A stretch of DNA of 20,813 bases from JADHLJ01 sp038118725 (GTDB taxonomy: Bacteria; Pseudomonadota; Alphaproteobacteria; Thalassobaculales; Thalassobaculaceae), in contig JAYOIK010000082.1 in NCBI GenBank assembly GCA_038118725.1, positions 1-20,813 of the forward strand, in the 5' to 3' direction. The notes beneath the pieces are model-generated. The model made no database searches, was not told the DNA's origin, and saw nothing but the letters and a program-made list of their open reading frames with translations. The translations under genes and the position numbers were made by a program. Positions 7,121 to 14,563 of the stretch are shown here, in pieces. The first letter of the stretch is position 1; every line of letters begins with the position of its first letter.

Positions 7121-7580
7121 GGTTCTCTCGCCTGGCTCCGGGCAATGGCGCGAGGGAACCCATGCCTTTCGCGTCAGGGTCTATTACGAGGACACCGATG
7201 CCGGCGGGATCGTCTACCACGCCAATTACCTCAACTTCGCCGAGCGGGCGCGGACCGAGATGCTGCGACTAATCGGCGCCGAACAGGACGAGATGCGCCG
7301 CGAGGGGGGGGTGGGCTTCACGGTCCGTCGCTGCGAGATCGATTTCAAGGCGCCGGCGCGGCTCGATGATCTGCTTGAGGTGCGTACGGTACTGCGGGAG
7401 GCGCGGGGCGCGCGGGTCCTGGCGGTCCAGAGTCTTCACCATGTCATCGACGGCGCGGTCGAACCGGAATGGATTGTCCAACTGGACCTGACGCTCGCCT
7501 GCGTCAATGAAAATGGGCGGCCGACGCGGCTGCCGGAACAAATACGCGCGGCCTTTGTCGCCGTGTCGCAAACCCAATAG
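7107..7580 (+). CDS. ybgC: Tol-Pal system associated acyl-CoA thioesterase YbgC
   Basis: YbgC is a hot-dog fold thioesterase found at the head of tol-pal operons. The 157-residue protein shows the family core VYYEDTDAGGIVYHANYLNF, with catalytic aspartate D31 and H38, followed by AERARTEML. The ATG at 7107 lies within the 3' end of ruvB (14-base overlap), so ybgC probably belongs to one transcript spanning ruvCAB and tol. The gene contains eight consecutive G at 7304-7311, but the frame reads through cleanly (RREGGVGFTVRRCEIDFKAP). The gap to tolQ is 21 bases, with a GGAGGA ribosome-binding site. Confidence 0.93.
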   Translation: MTAPEVLSPGSGQWREGTHAFRVRVYYEDTDAGGIVYHANYLNFAERARTEMLRLIGAEQDEMRREGGVGFTVRRCEIDFKAPARLDDLLEVRTVLREARGARVLAVQSLHHVIDGAVEPEWIVQLDLTLACVNENGRPTRLPEQIRAAFVAVSQTQ

Positions 7581-7601
7581 CGGGAGGAGACGGGACGTCT
7601 C

Positions 7602-8333
7602 ATGGAACAAAGTATCGTCGATAGCGTGCAACTCGCTGGGTCCGCGAACACCGACCTAAGTATTATAGGACTGTTCCTCGCCGCCGACCCGGTCGTCAAA
7701 ACCGTGATCATCGGGCTCATCCTGGCATCGGTTTGGACCTGGGCGATCATCATCGACAAGATCCTGCGCCTGCGGCGTCTTAAAAGCCGCGCCCGGGCCT
7801 TCGAGGATAGCTTTTGGTCCGGGGGATCGCTGGAGGATCTCTACGATCGGATCGGAAGCGCGCCGCCGGACCCGATGTCGGCGATCTTCGCGGCGGCGAT
7901 GCGCGAGTGGCGTCGCTCCGCCGCGAAGGGGTTGGTTTCCAAGGGCGAGGAAGTCAGGGCCAGCCTCAGGGTTCGGGTCGAACAGATCATGTCGTTGACC
8001 ATTGGTCGGGAAATGGAGGGGTTGGAGAGGAACATGTCGTTCCTGGCCTCGGTGGGGTCGACGGCGCCGTTCATCGGCCTGTTCGGAACGGTTTGGGGCA
8101 TCATGGATGCCTTCCAATCGATCGCCGCGACCAAGTCAACGTCGCTATCGGTGGTCGCGCCTGGTATCGCCGAGGCCTTGTTCGCCACCGCGCTGGGCCT
8201 GATCGCCGCCATCCCGGCGGTGGTCGCCTACAACAAAATCAGCCACGATCTCGACCGTTTCGCGCAACGCCTCGAGGCGTTTTCCGGAGAGTTCATCTCC
8301 ATCCTGTCGCGTCAACTGGACGAGGGGGCCTAG
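7602..8333 (+). CDS. tolQ: Tol-Pal system proton channel subunit TolQ
   Basis: TolQ is an inner-membrane protein of the MotA/TolQ/ExbB family; with TolR it uses the proton motive force to energise TolA. The 243-residue protein has three membrane segments: about residues 33-53 (VKTVIIGLILASVWTWAIII), about 147-170 including GSTAPFIGLFGTVWGIM, and about 187-210 (PGIAEALFATALGLIAAIPA). The last two hold the family signature. The cytoplasmic loop lies between segments one and two. The start ATG at 7602 follows GGAGGA by about a dozen bases. tolR begins three bases after its stop. Confidence 0.95.
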   Translation: MEQSIVDSVQLAGSANTDLSIIGLFLAADPVVKTVIIGLILASVWTWAIIIDKILRLRRLKSRARAFEDSFWSGGSLEDLYDRIGSAPPDPMSAIFAAAMREWRRSAAKGLVSKGEEVRASLRVRVEQIMSLTIGREMEGLERNMSFLASVGSTAPFIGLFGTVWGIMDAFQSIAATKSTSLSVVAPGIAEALFATALGLIAAIPAVVAYNKISHDLDRFAQRLEAFSGEFISILSRQLDEGA

Positions 8334-8336
8334 GTC

Positions 8337-8840
8337 ATGGCCGCCCAGCCGATGCGATCGGGCGGCGGCGGGCGTCGTCGTTACCGCCCGGTGAGCGAGA
8401 TCAACGTCACGCCCTTCGTCGACGTGATGCTCGTGCTTCTCGTGGTTTTCATGGTGACGGCGCCGCTATTGGTGCTCGGCGTGCCGGTGCAGCTGCCCAA
8501 GGTCGGCAAGGAATTCATCATCGCCGACGAGGATCAGCCGCTGAACGTGGAGGTCGACCTGGATAAGCGGGTTTACCTGAACAAGACCGAGACCACATTG
8601 GCGACCCTGGCCGCCAAGCTCCAGGGCATCCGAAACGCTAATCCGGATGTGAAGGTCCATCTGAGGGCCGATGCGCGCTTGAACTACGGCGCGGTGGCCG
8701 TTGTCGCGGGCGAGATCCGCAACGCGGGCATTCAAGTGATTGCCCTGCGTACCGATCTTGCCTCCAAGCAGCGGGAGATTGAGGCCTTTCCGGAAGCGGT
8801 TACCGCGCCGACCGATGGCGCGCGACCAGGAGGCGGGTAA
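8337..8840 (+). CDS. tolR: Tol-Pal system subunit TolR
   Basis: TolR belongs to the ExbD/TolR family. The 167-residue protein has a basic cytoplasmic N-terminus (GGGGRRRYRPVSEINVTPFVD), one membrane helix about residues 26-47 and a periplasmic domain to the end. D29, in TPFVDVMLVLLVVFMV, is the conserved membrane aspartate thought to carry protons. The periplasmic part shows the usual LRADARLNYGAVAVVAGEIRNAG block. The C-terminal tail after residue 150 is acidic and glycine-rich and slightly long. It is tightly coupled to tolQ (3 bases) and followed by tolA after six bases. Confidence 0.95.
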   Translation: MAAQPMRSGGGGRRRYRPVSEINVTPFVDVMLVLLVVFMVTAPLLVLGVPVQLPKVGKEFIIADEDQPLNVEVDLDKRVYLNKTETTLATLAAKLQGIRNANPDVKVHLRADARLNYGAVAVVAGEIRNAGIQVIALRTDLASKQREIEAFPEAVTAPTDGARPGGG

Positions 8841-8846
8841 GAGATC

Positions 8847-9779
8847 ATGCGGCTCGGCGCCACCTTGTCGGTCGGTCTGCACGCGGCGGTCATCGCCTTC
8901 GCGTGGTTCGGCCTGCCGCATCTGCGTTCGGAGCCGCCGGAGTTGGACGATATCGTTTTCGTAAAGCTTGCTGATCTCGGTGATGTGACGAACGTGCCGC
9001 CGGAGACCGAGAAGCCGGTTCGCGAGGAACCCAAACCCGAACCGAAGCCGGAACCTCCCAAGGCCAAACCGAAGCCCCCGCCCTCGCCGCCACAAGCGGC
9101 GGCGATCCCTCCTCCTCCTCCGGCACCGATGGCGAAACCCGAGCCCAAGCCTGAACCGGTTGTCGTGTTACCCGAGAAGCCGGCGCCCAAGCCGGCCCCG
9201 AAACCTAAACCGGCGGCGGTCGCTCCCAAGCCGGTGCCACGTCCGACGCCCCGTCCCGCGCCCCCGGCTCCACCCAAGCCCGTGGCCAAGGCGCCGGAGA
9301 AGCCTAAACAACCGCCGCCCGAGAGAAAGTTCTCGAGCCTGTTGAAGGATTTGAAAAAGGAGCCGCCGAAATCCGCGACGCCGACCGAACCGAAGAAGAG
9401 CCTCGTGGAACGCGCGCGTGAAGCGGCGCGCAATCAGAGCACGCGGGATTTCGACCCGGACGCCGCGGTGACGGTGAGCGAGATCCAAGCGGTTCGCCAG
9501 CAACTGGCCCAGTGCTGGAACGTCGCCGCCGGCGCCCGCCGGGCCGCTGCCCTGGCGGTGGAAATCGAGATGGTGATGAACCAGGACGCCACCGTGCGTC
9601 AGGCTCGGGTGGTCGACGCGGCGCGGATGAATTCGGACCCCTACTATCGAGCCGCGGCGGAAAGCGCTCTGCGGGCGCTCGGCCATCCCGACTGTATCCC
9701 TCTGAAGTTACCTCTGGACAAATACGAGGTCTGGAAGAACTTCACCTTTAACTTTGATCCCAGCAAGATGTTGCAGTGA
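8847..9779 (+). CDS. tolA: Cell envelope integrity protein TolA
   Basis: TolA spans the periplasm, linking TolQR in the inner membrane to Pal/TolB at the outer membrane. The 310-residue protein has one N-terminal membrane helix (residues about 5-24) with the S-x3-H motif (S8, H12) used to contact TolQR. Residues about 50-160 form a long Pro/Lys/Glu-rich stretch of PKPEP and PAPKP type. A charged linker and a C-terminal domain follow (from VSEIQAVRQQLAQCWNV), with AALAVEIEMVMNQDATV and YYRAAESALRALGHPDC-type sequence, a TonB/TolA C-terminal-like fold. The E. coli protein has an Ala-rich helical middle instead; the Pro-rich rod here is closer to TonB in style. The AGGAGG at 8828-8833 precedes the ATG. 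Confidence 0.92.
   Translation: MRLGATLSVGLHAAVIAFAWFGLPHLRSEPPELDDIVFVKLADLGDVTNVPPETEKPVREEPKPEPKPEPPKAKPKPPPSPPQAAAIPPPPPAPMAKPEPKPEPVVVLPEKPAPKPAPKPKPAAVAPKPVPRPTPRPAPPAPPKPVAKAPEKPKQPPPERKFSSLLKDLKKEPPKSATPTEPKKSLVERAREAARNQSTRDFDPDAAVTVSEIQAVRQQLAQCWNVAAGARRAAALAVEIEMVMNQDATVRQARVVDAARMNSDPYYRAAAESALRALGHPDCIPLKLPLDKYEVWKNFTFNFDPSKMLQ
9027..9330 (+). repeat. Pro/Lys/Glu-rich low-complexity repeat inside tolA
   Basis: This stretch encodes degenerate short repeats such as PKPEPKPEP, PAPKPAPKPKP and PRPTPRPAPPAPP. At the DNA level it shows imprecise CC-rich and AAGCC-rich units rather than perfect tandem copies. It forms the extended periplasmic rod of TolA. Confidence 0.75.
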
Positions 9780-9796
9780 TGTCTGGAGCCAAACCA

Positions 9797-11152
9797 ATGA
9801 CACTTAACATCCGGCTTGGCCGGTGGTTCACCGCCTTCTTCGTCGCTATCTGTCTTCTACAGACCATGGGCGCGGGGCCTCGGCCGGCAAGCGCTGAGTT
9901 ACGTATCGACGTGACTCAGGGGCGCGCCGACCCGATGCCGATCGCGGTTGGCGATTTCACGGCGTCGGAGACGGCATCCGCTCAAATCGGCCGCGACATG
10001 GCCGGGGTGATTTCCGCCAATCTGCAACGCTCCGGTTTGTTCGCGCCGATCGATCAGGCCTCTTTCATTCAGGCGCCGGGTTCGCTGGGCGTGCTGCCGA
10101 AATTCGCCGATTGGCGGGTCTTGAACGCGCAGGCCCTGGTTCAGGGAGCGGTTACCGTGCAGGGGGACGGTCGCCTCAGGGTGGAGTTTCGGCTCTGGGA
10201 CGTCTTCGCGGAGCAACAGATGGTCGGCAGCGCCTATTTCACGGTGCCTGCGAATTGGCGGCGGGTGGCGCATATTATCTCGGACGTCATCTATAAGCGG
10301 GTTACCGGCGAGGACGGCTACTTCGACACCCGGCTTGTCTATATCGCCGAGAGCGGGCCGCCGGACCGGCGGGTCAAGCGGCTGGCGATCATGGACCAGG
10401 ACGGCGCGAACCACCGCTTCCTGACCGACGGCTCGGACCTTGTTCTGACCCCGAGATTCTCGCCGACCACCCAGGAAATCACCTATCTCGCCTACTACAA
10501 CAATAAGCCTCGGGTTTATATCTTCAACATCGATACCGGTCAGCAGGAAGTCCTCGGCGATTTCCCAGGAATGACCTTCGCGCCACGATTTTCGCCGGAC
10601 GGCGCCAAGGTGATCATGAGTCTCGCGCGAAACGGCGTCACCGATGTTTTTACCATGGATCTCGCGACCCGCCGGGTCACGCGCTTGACCGATAGTCCGT
10701 CGATCGACACCTCTCCGACCTATGCGCCGGATGGCCGTCGCGTGGTGTTCAATTCCGATCGCGGCGGCTCGCAGCAGCTCTATGTCATGGATGGCGATGG
10801 GGCGAATGTGAAGCGGATCAGCTTCGGCAAGGGGCGTTACGCGACCCCGGTCTGGTCTCCTCGCGGGGATTTGATCGCCTTCACCAAAATCACCGGTGGG
10901 CGTTTCTATATCGGCGTGATGCGCCCCGATGGTTCCGGCGAGAGATTGCTGACCGACGGTTATCTGGTTGAGGCGCCGACCTGGGCGCCGAACGGTCGGG
11001 TGTTGATCTACTTCAAGCAAACGCCAAGCGACAAAAGCGGTCGCGGCGGTAGCGTGAAGCTCTATTCCATCGATCTGACGGGCTATAACGAACGAGAGGT
11101 GGTGACGCCCCTGGACGGGTCCGATCCCGCTTGGTCGCCGCTGATTCCGTGA
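9797..11152 (+). CDS. tolB: Tol-Pal system translocation protein TolB
   Basis: TolB is the periplasmic protein that shuttles between Pal and TolA. From the ATG at 9797 the protein is 451 residues. It has a signal peptide (MTLNIRLGRWFTAFFVAICL then a hydrophobic run, cleavage likely after ASA near residue 34). The N-terminal TolB domain (LRIDVTQGRADPMPIAVGDF) and a beta-propeller follow, with repeated blade motifs such as FSPDGAKVIMS, YAPDGRRVVFNSDRGG and WSPRGDLIAFTK. In-frame starts also exist at 9776 (GTG) and 9779 (ATG, overlapping the tolA stop). I chose 9797 because CTGGAG lies about eight bases before it and it gives a cleaner signal peptide. Confidence 0.94.
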   Translation: MTLNIRLGRWFTAFFVAICLLQTMGAGPRPASAELRIDVTQGRADPMPIAVGDFTASETASAQIGRDMAGVISANLQRSGLFAPIDQASFIQAPGSLGVLPKFADWRVLNAQALVQGAVTVQGDGRLRVEFRLWDVFAEQQMVGSAYFTVPANWRRVAHIISDVIYKRVTGEDGYFDTRLVYIAESGPPDRRVKRLAIMDQDGANHRFLTDGSDLVLTPRFSPTTQEITYLAYYNNKPRVYIFNIDTGQQEVLGDFPGMTFAPRFSPDGAKVIMSLARNGVTDVFTMDLATRRVTRLTDSPSIDTSPTYAPDGRRVVFNSDRGGSQQLYVMDGDGANVKRISFGKGRYATPVWSPRGDLIAFTKITGGRFYIGVMRPDGSGERLLTDGYLVEAPTWAPNGRVLIYFKQTPSDKSGRGGSVKLYSIDLTGYNEREVVTPLDGSDPAWSPLIP

Positions 11153-11338
11153 TTTCGGGAAAAAATTCACCAAAACGTAAGGATTGCGGGGTATATTTGG
11201 GTGTTTAATCGCGCCGGTGTCTGATACAAGNNNNNNNNNNNNNNNNNNNNNNNNNNNNNNNNNNNNNNNNNNNNNNNNNNNNNNNNNNNNNNNNNNNNNN
11301 NNNNNNNNNNNNNNNNNNNNNNNNNNNNNNGTGTAGAA
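11153..11338. other. tolB-pal intergenic region containing a sequencing gap
   Basis: The visible left part (11153-11230) is AT-richer than its surroundings and contains a TATATT at 11192-11197 without a good -35 partner, so a promoter for pal is possible but unproven. The right part visible before the pal ATG is only eight bases. No gene was recognised. Confidence 0.5.
11231..11330. other. Assembly gap of 100 N
   Basis: Exactly 100 undetermined bases join tolB and pal. A round 100 is a common placeholder, so the real distance is unknown. The gene order on both sides is the conserved tolB-pal order, so the join itself is plausible. The leader and ribosome-binding site of pal fall in or next to it. 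Confidence 0.98.
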
Positions 11339-11863
11339 ATGCGTTTCAAGATTTTGAGTATTTTCGCGGCCACCATGTTGCTGGCGGCGTGCGCCCAGGA
11401 CGCCCAGGACGGCGGAAACAATTCGGGCGACGGCGCCAAGGTTCAGCCGGTCAACCAACCACAAACGGCTAAGGCGCCCAGCCAACCCGTCGTCGCGCGG
11501 CCGGAGCCTGGATCGAAGGAAGAATTCGTCGCCGAGGTTGGCGACCGGGTTTTCTTCGGCTTCGACAAGTCCGATCTTTCCTCGGACGCGCAAGCGACCC
11601 TGGATCGTCAGGCCGCCTGGTTGAACAAGTATCCGAGCGCGCGGGTTTCGATCGAGGGACACTGTGATGAACGCGGAACCCGCGAATACAACCTGGCCTT
11701 GGGTGAACGTCGCGCCTCGGCTGTGCGGGACTACCTCGTTGCCCGCGGCATCGACGCAAGCCGGGTCGACACGATCAGCTACGGCAAGGAACGCCCGGTT
11801 GCCTTCGGAAACGATGAGACCGCCTGGTCGCAGAACCGACGGGGCGTGACCGTCGTCAACTAA
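11339..11863 (+). CDS. pal: Peptidoglycan-associated lipoprotein Pal
   Basis: Pal anchors the outer membrane to peptidoglycan and binds TolB. The 174-residue precursor has a lipoprotein signal peptide ending in the lipobox LAAC (residues 15-18), so C18 is the lipidated cysteine. A disordered Gly/Gln/Pro linker covers about residues 19-60. The OmpA-like domain covers about residues 68-174, with VFFGFDKSDLS, SIEGHCDERGTREYNLALGE and RRASAVRDYLVARGI, the usual diaminopimelate-binding region. The length is normal. The ATG starts eight bases after the gap. A terminator follows the stop, separating pal from cpoB. Confidence 0.95.
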   Translation: MRFKILSIFAATMLLAACAQDAQDGGNNSGDGAKVQPVNQPQTAKAPSQPVVARPEPGSKEEFVAEVGDRVFFGFDKSDLSSDAQATLDRQAAWLNKYPSARVSIEGHCDERGTREYNLALGERRASAVRDYLVARGIDASRVDTISYGKERPVAFGNDETAWSQNRRGVTVVN

Positions 11864-11898
11864 GTCGTCGTTTCGGGAGCTTGGTTTTGGTTCCAAGG

Positions 11899-11940
11899 CG
11901 CCGGTTTGGCCGATCTGGCTGAACCGGCGTCTTATTTTTG
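11899..11940 (+). terminator. Rho-independent terminator after pal
   Basis: CGCCGGTT (11899-11906) pairs perfectly with AACCGGCG (11922-11929) around a 15-base loop and is followed directly by the T-rich tail TCTTATTTTT (11930-11939). It lies 35 bases after the pal stop. It would end the tol-pal transcript, perhaps leaving cpoB partly to its own promoter. Confidence 0.8.
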
Positions 11941-11966
11941 TCACAAGATCGTAGCAGGATGAAGAT
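11938..11966 (+). promoter_or_regulatory. Weak promoter candidate for cpoB-tilS
   Basis: TTGTCA at 11938-11943 (five of six to TTGACA) is followed after 17 bases by GAAGAT at 11961-11966 (only three of six to TATAAT). It lies directly after the pal terminator and 45 bases before cpoB, where a promoter would be needed. The -10 is poor. Confidence 0.28.
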
Positions 11967-12011
11967 ACGCGGGGAGCGTCGAGGCTCCGTCGCGGGGACG
12001 GGAGACGCGCA

Positions 12012-13106
12012 ATGTCCTTGAGGTTTGGTTTGCCGGCCGCGGTTTGGGTCTTGGTCTTTGCCGGGGTCGTCGGCGGCACCTTGCCGATCTCCGGCATGGC
12101 CCACGCGCAGTCCAACAATGACGTCGCGAACAGAATCTCCCGCCTTGAGTCCGAGATCCGGGACCTGCAGCGGCATCTTTTCGCGAACCAGGGCAAGCCC
12201 GCGCCCGTGGTGCCTTCCACCTCGGTGCAAGAAACCAGCCTGACCCCCAAGGCGGGTGACAATCCGGTCGCCTCCAGCATGGCCGCCCGCGCGGAAATCA
12301 GATTGCAGCAACTCGAGGCGCAGATGCGCAATCTGACCGGCAAGGTCGAGGAACTCGATTTCAAGATGACCCAGGCGATCGGGCGCATGGATACCCTGGC
12401 CGCGGATTTGGATCGTCGTTTCGCCGCGATCGAGGAAAACGCCACGCACACGGGGACCGGACAACCGGTGTCCGGCGGTGGCGCTTCGCGGACGGAATCG
12501 TCCGGCAACGTCGCGGTGACCAGTGACGAGAACGCGAAGAAACCGGGCGTGTTGGGCTACTTGAAGGAGAGCGACCTTCGCGATATCGAGTCCGAGCGTC
12601 GGGAATATCAGGCGACCGCCGCGACCGCGACGAACCAACAGGCCACGGTCCCGGCGGCTTCGACCGCGCCGTCGACGACAGCCTCGCGAACCGGGACGGG
12701 CCCGGTGCTCCCCGAGGGCGACGCGGCGTCCCGATACAAGCATGCCTTCTCGTATCTCATGCGGCACGACTATGACACCGCGGAAAAAGCCTTTCGTGAA
12801 TTCGTCGACGGCCATGGCGACGATCCGTTGGCGGGCAACGCCATGTACTGGCTCGGCGAGACCTACTACGTGCGCGAGATGTTCGCGGAATCGGCGGTCA
12901 CCTTCGCCGAGGGGTACGAGAGATATCCTGGAAGCCCGAAAACAGCCGACAACCTACTGAAATTGAGTTTTTCGCTTGCGCGTCTCAACCGGGTTGAGGA
13001 TGCGTGCGTGGCGCTCGCGCAGTTATCCGACGAGTTTCCCAATGCCTCCTCGACGATAAAGCGGCGCGCCCTTACCGAAGGCAGAAGGATCGGCTGTAAG
13101 GGATAG
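12012..13106 (+). CDS. cpoB: Cell division coordinator CpoB (YbgF, Tol-Pal associated)
   Basis: CpoB is a periplasmic protein that links Tol-Pal outer-membrane constriction to peptidoglycan synthesis by PBP1B. The 364-residue precursor has a signal peptide (cleavage likely after AHA near residue 32), an N-terminal coiled coil (NRISRLESEIRDLQRHL) and a second helical part (IRLQQLEAQMRNLTGKVEELDFKM in two runs). A Thr/Ala-rich linker covers about residues 145-235. The C-terminal TPR domain follows (YKHAFSYLMRHDYDTAEKAF; AMYWLGETYYVREMF; PKTADNLLKLSFSLARL). GGGAG precedes the ATG. tilS starts three bases after the stop. The linker is longer than in E. coli. Confidence 0.92.
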   Translation: MSLRFGLPAAVWVLVFAGVVGGTLPISGMAHAQSNNDVANRISRLESEIRDLQRHLFANQGKPAPVVPSTSVQETSLTPKAGDNPVASSMAARAEIRLQQLEAQMRNLTGKVEELDFKMTQAIGRMDTLAADLDRRFAAIEENATHTGTGQPVSGGGASRTESSGNVAVTSDENAKKPGVLGYLKESDLRDIESERREYQATAATATNQQATVPAASTAPSTTASRTGTGPVLPEGDAASRYKHAFSYLMRHDYDTAEKAFREFVDGHGDDPLAGNAMYWLGETYYVREMFAESAVTFAEGYERYPGSPKTADNLLKLSFSLARLNRVEDACVALAQLSDEFPNASSTIKRRALTEGRRIGCKG

Positions 13107-13109
13107 GCC

Positions 13110-14489
13110 GTGCCGCCCGACACCATCAATGAAGCATTGACCGCATTACCCCTGGAGGCTTCGGAATTCGCAGCCTTGATGGCGGGTTGCGTCGACGAGG
13201 GCGCGCTGGGAGCAGGAGGAATCGCCGTCGGTGTTTCCGGCGGCGCCGATAGCATGGCATTGGTGCTGTTGGCGGATTTTTGGGCCCGCGAGCGGGGCTT
13301 CCGACTTACCGCGCTGACCGTGGATCATGGCTTGCGCACGGCCGCCGCCGACGAAGCGGCGCGGGTGTCTGAGTGGCTTGGCCAGCGCGGGATCTCGCAT
13401 CACATACTTCGGATCTCGCGCGCGCGGCCAAGGGCGGGTGTTCAAAAGGCGGCTCGGGAATGGCGCTTCACGGCGTTCGGCGCATGGTGCCGCGACAATG
13501 GCGCGGGACCGATCCTTTTGGCCCATACACGCGAGGATCAGGCTGAAACCTTTTGCTTGCGTGTTGCCGCCGATAGTGGCCCGGATGGACTGGCCGCCAT
13601 GCGTCCCCAGGCTCGTGTTTCCGGGCTGGAGATCGCGCGTCCCTTGCTATCGGTGTCGAAGCGGCGCCTCGTCGCGACCTGTAGGGCCCGCGGTCAGGAC
13701 TGGATCGAGGACCCGAGCAACCTCGACCGACAATACACCCGGGTCCGGCTCCGGAATCTGGCGCCCCAACTGGCGGATGTCGGGCTGGGCGTGGACCAGA
13801 CGACCCGGATTGCCGGCGCCATGGCCGTCGCGCGGGCCGAGATGGACCGACACTGCGCGACTTTTCTTCGGGTACACGGCGGAGTCACCTTAACCGGCGT
13901 CGTCTGGTTCGATGCACGCCAATTCAAACGCTTACCGGAAAAGTTTCAGGAAATCCTGCTGTCGAGGTTAACCCGAGCCATCGGAGGCGCCGAGCTTCCG
14001 CCGCGGCGCGCTCGGGTGCGGCGATTGACCGAGGGGTTGCGTGATAGCGCTGTAAGTACCGCGAGAACCCTGGCCGGTTGCATCATCCTGCAATGCCGGA
14101 ATGAACGGGTTTGGCTATTCCGAGAACCGGAAAAAGTCGCCGGGAAACTGTCGTTGAAGGCAGGTAAACCCGAGCGCTGGGACAATAGGTTCGAACTGTT
14201 TGGACAGGCGGCGGCGGCGAGATGGCTCGGAGCCTTGGGCGAGGATGGGTGGTGTTGGATCAAGAAAAATGATCCCAAGACCATCATCGCGTTGGGGTTG
14301 GATAAGCTGCCACACGCGGCGCGATTGTCGATTCCGGTGATACATGAACTTGACGGAACGGTCTCGGTCCCCCACTTTGAAACGGGAGACGGCGCGCGAC
14401 ATAGGATTCCCGGTTCGCGGGTCATGGCGGGTTTCAGCCCGGATGACCAGTGGATCAGGCCTCTGATCGCGGCGTTCGACGCGGGTTGA
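13110..14489 (+). CDS. tilS: tRNA(Ile)-lysidine synthase TilS
   Basis: TilS modifies C34 of the CAU-anticodon tRNA(Ile) to lysidine, letting it read AUA codons, and is usually essential. The 459-residue protein has the N-type PP-loop ATP motif SGGADS (43-48), the VDHGLR block and HTREDQAETFCLRVAADSG followed by GLAAM, and the ARPLL region before SKRRL, all typical. The C-terminal half is diverse as usual in alphaproteobacteria. The start is GTG at 13110, three bases after cpoB; no closer ATG precedes the PP-loop with sensible length. ftsH begins about 75 bases later, the common tilS-ftsH order. Confidence 0.93.
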   Translation: MPPDTINEALTALPLEASEFAALMAGCVDEGALGAGGIAVGVSGGADSMALVLLADFWARERGFRLTALTVDHGLRTAAADEAARVSEWLGQRGISHHILRISRARPRAGVQKAAREWRFTAFGAWCRDNGAGPILLAHTREDQAETFCLRVAADSGPDGLAAMRPQARVSGLEIARPLLSVSKRRLVATCRARGQDWIEDPSNLDRQYTRVRLRNLAPQLADVGLGVDQTTRIAGAMAVARAEMDRHCATFLRVHGGVTLTGVVWFDARQFKRLPEKFQEILLSRLTRAIGGAELPPRRARVRRLTEGLRDSAVSTARTLAGCIILQCRNERVWLFREPEKVAGKLSLKAGKPERWDNRFELFGQAAAARWLGALGEDGWCWIKKNDPKTIIALGLDKLPHAARLSIPVIHELDGTVSVPHFETGDGARHRIPGSRVMAGFSPDDQWIRPLIAAFDAG

Positions 14490-14563
14490 GGATCGGATAG
14501 GGCTTGCGGGCGCTTCTGATCGGTTTTTGGGCTTTTTCCTGGACCGGAACCGAGGATGGTTGT

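Noticed and set aside
7304..7311. Run of eight G in ybgC as a possible phase-variable tract
   Set aside because: The frame is correct across it and the protein is normal; a housekeeping gene in this setting is unlikely to be phase variable, though it is a spot for sequencing slips.
9899..12508. Long minus-strand frame opposite tolB, pal and cpoB
   Set aside because: It runs through the 100 N gap and is a shadow of three well-supported plus-strand genes.
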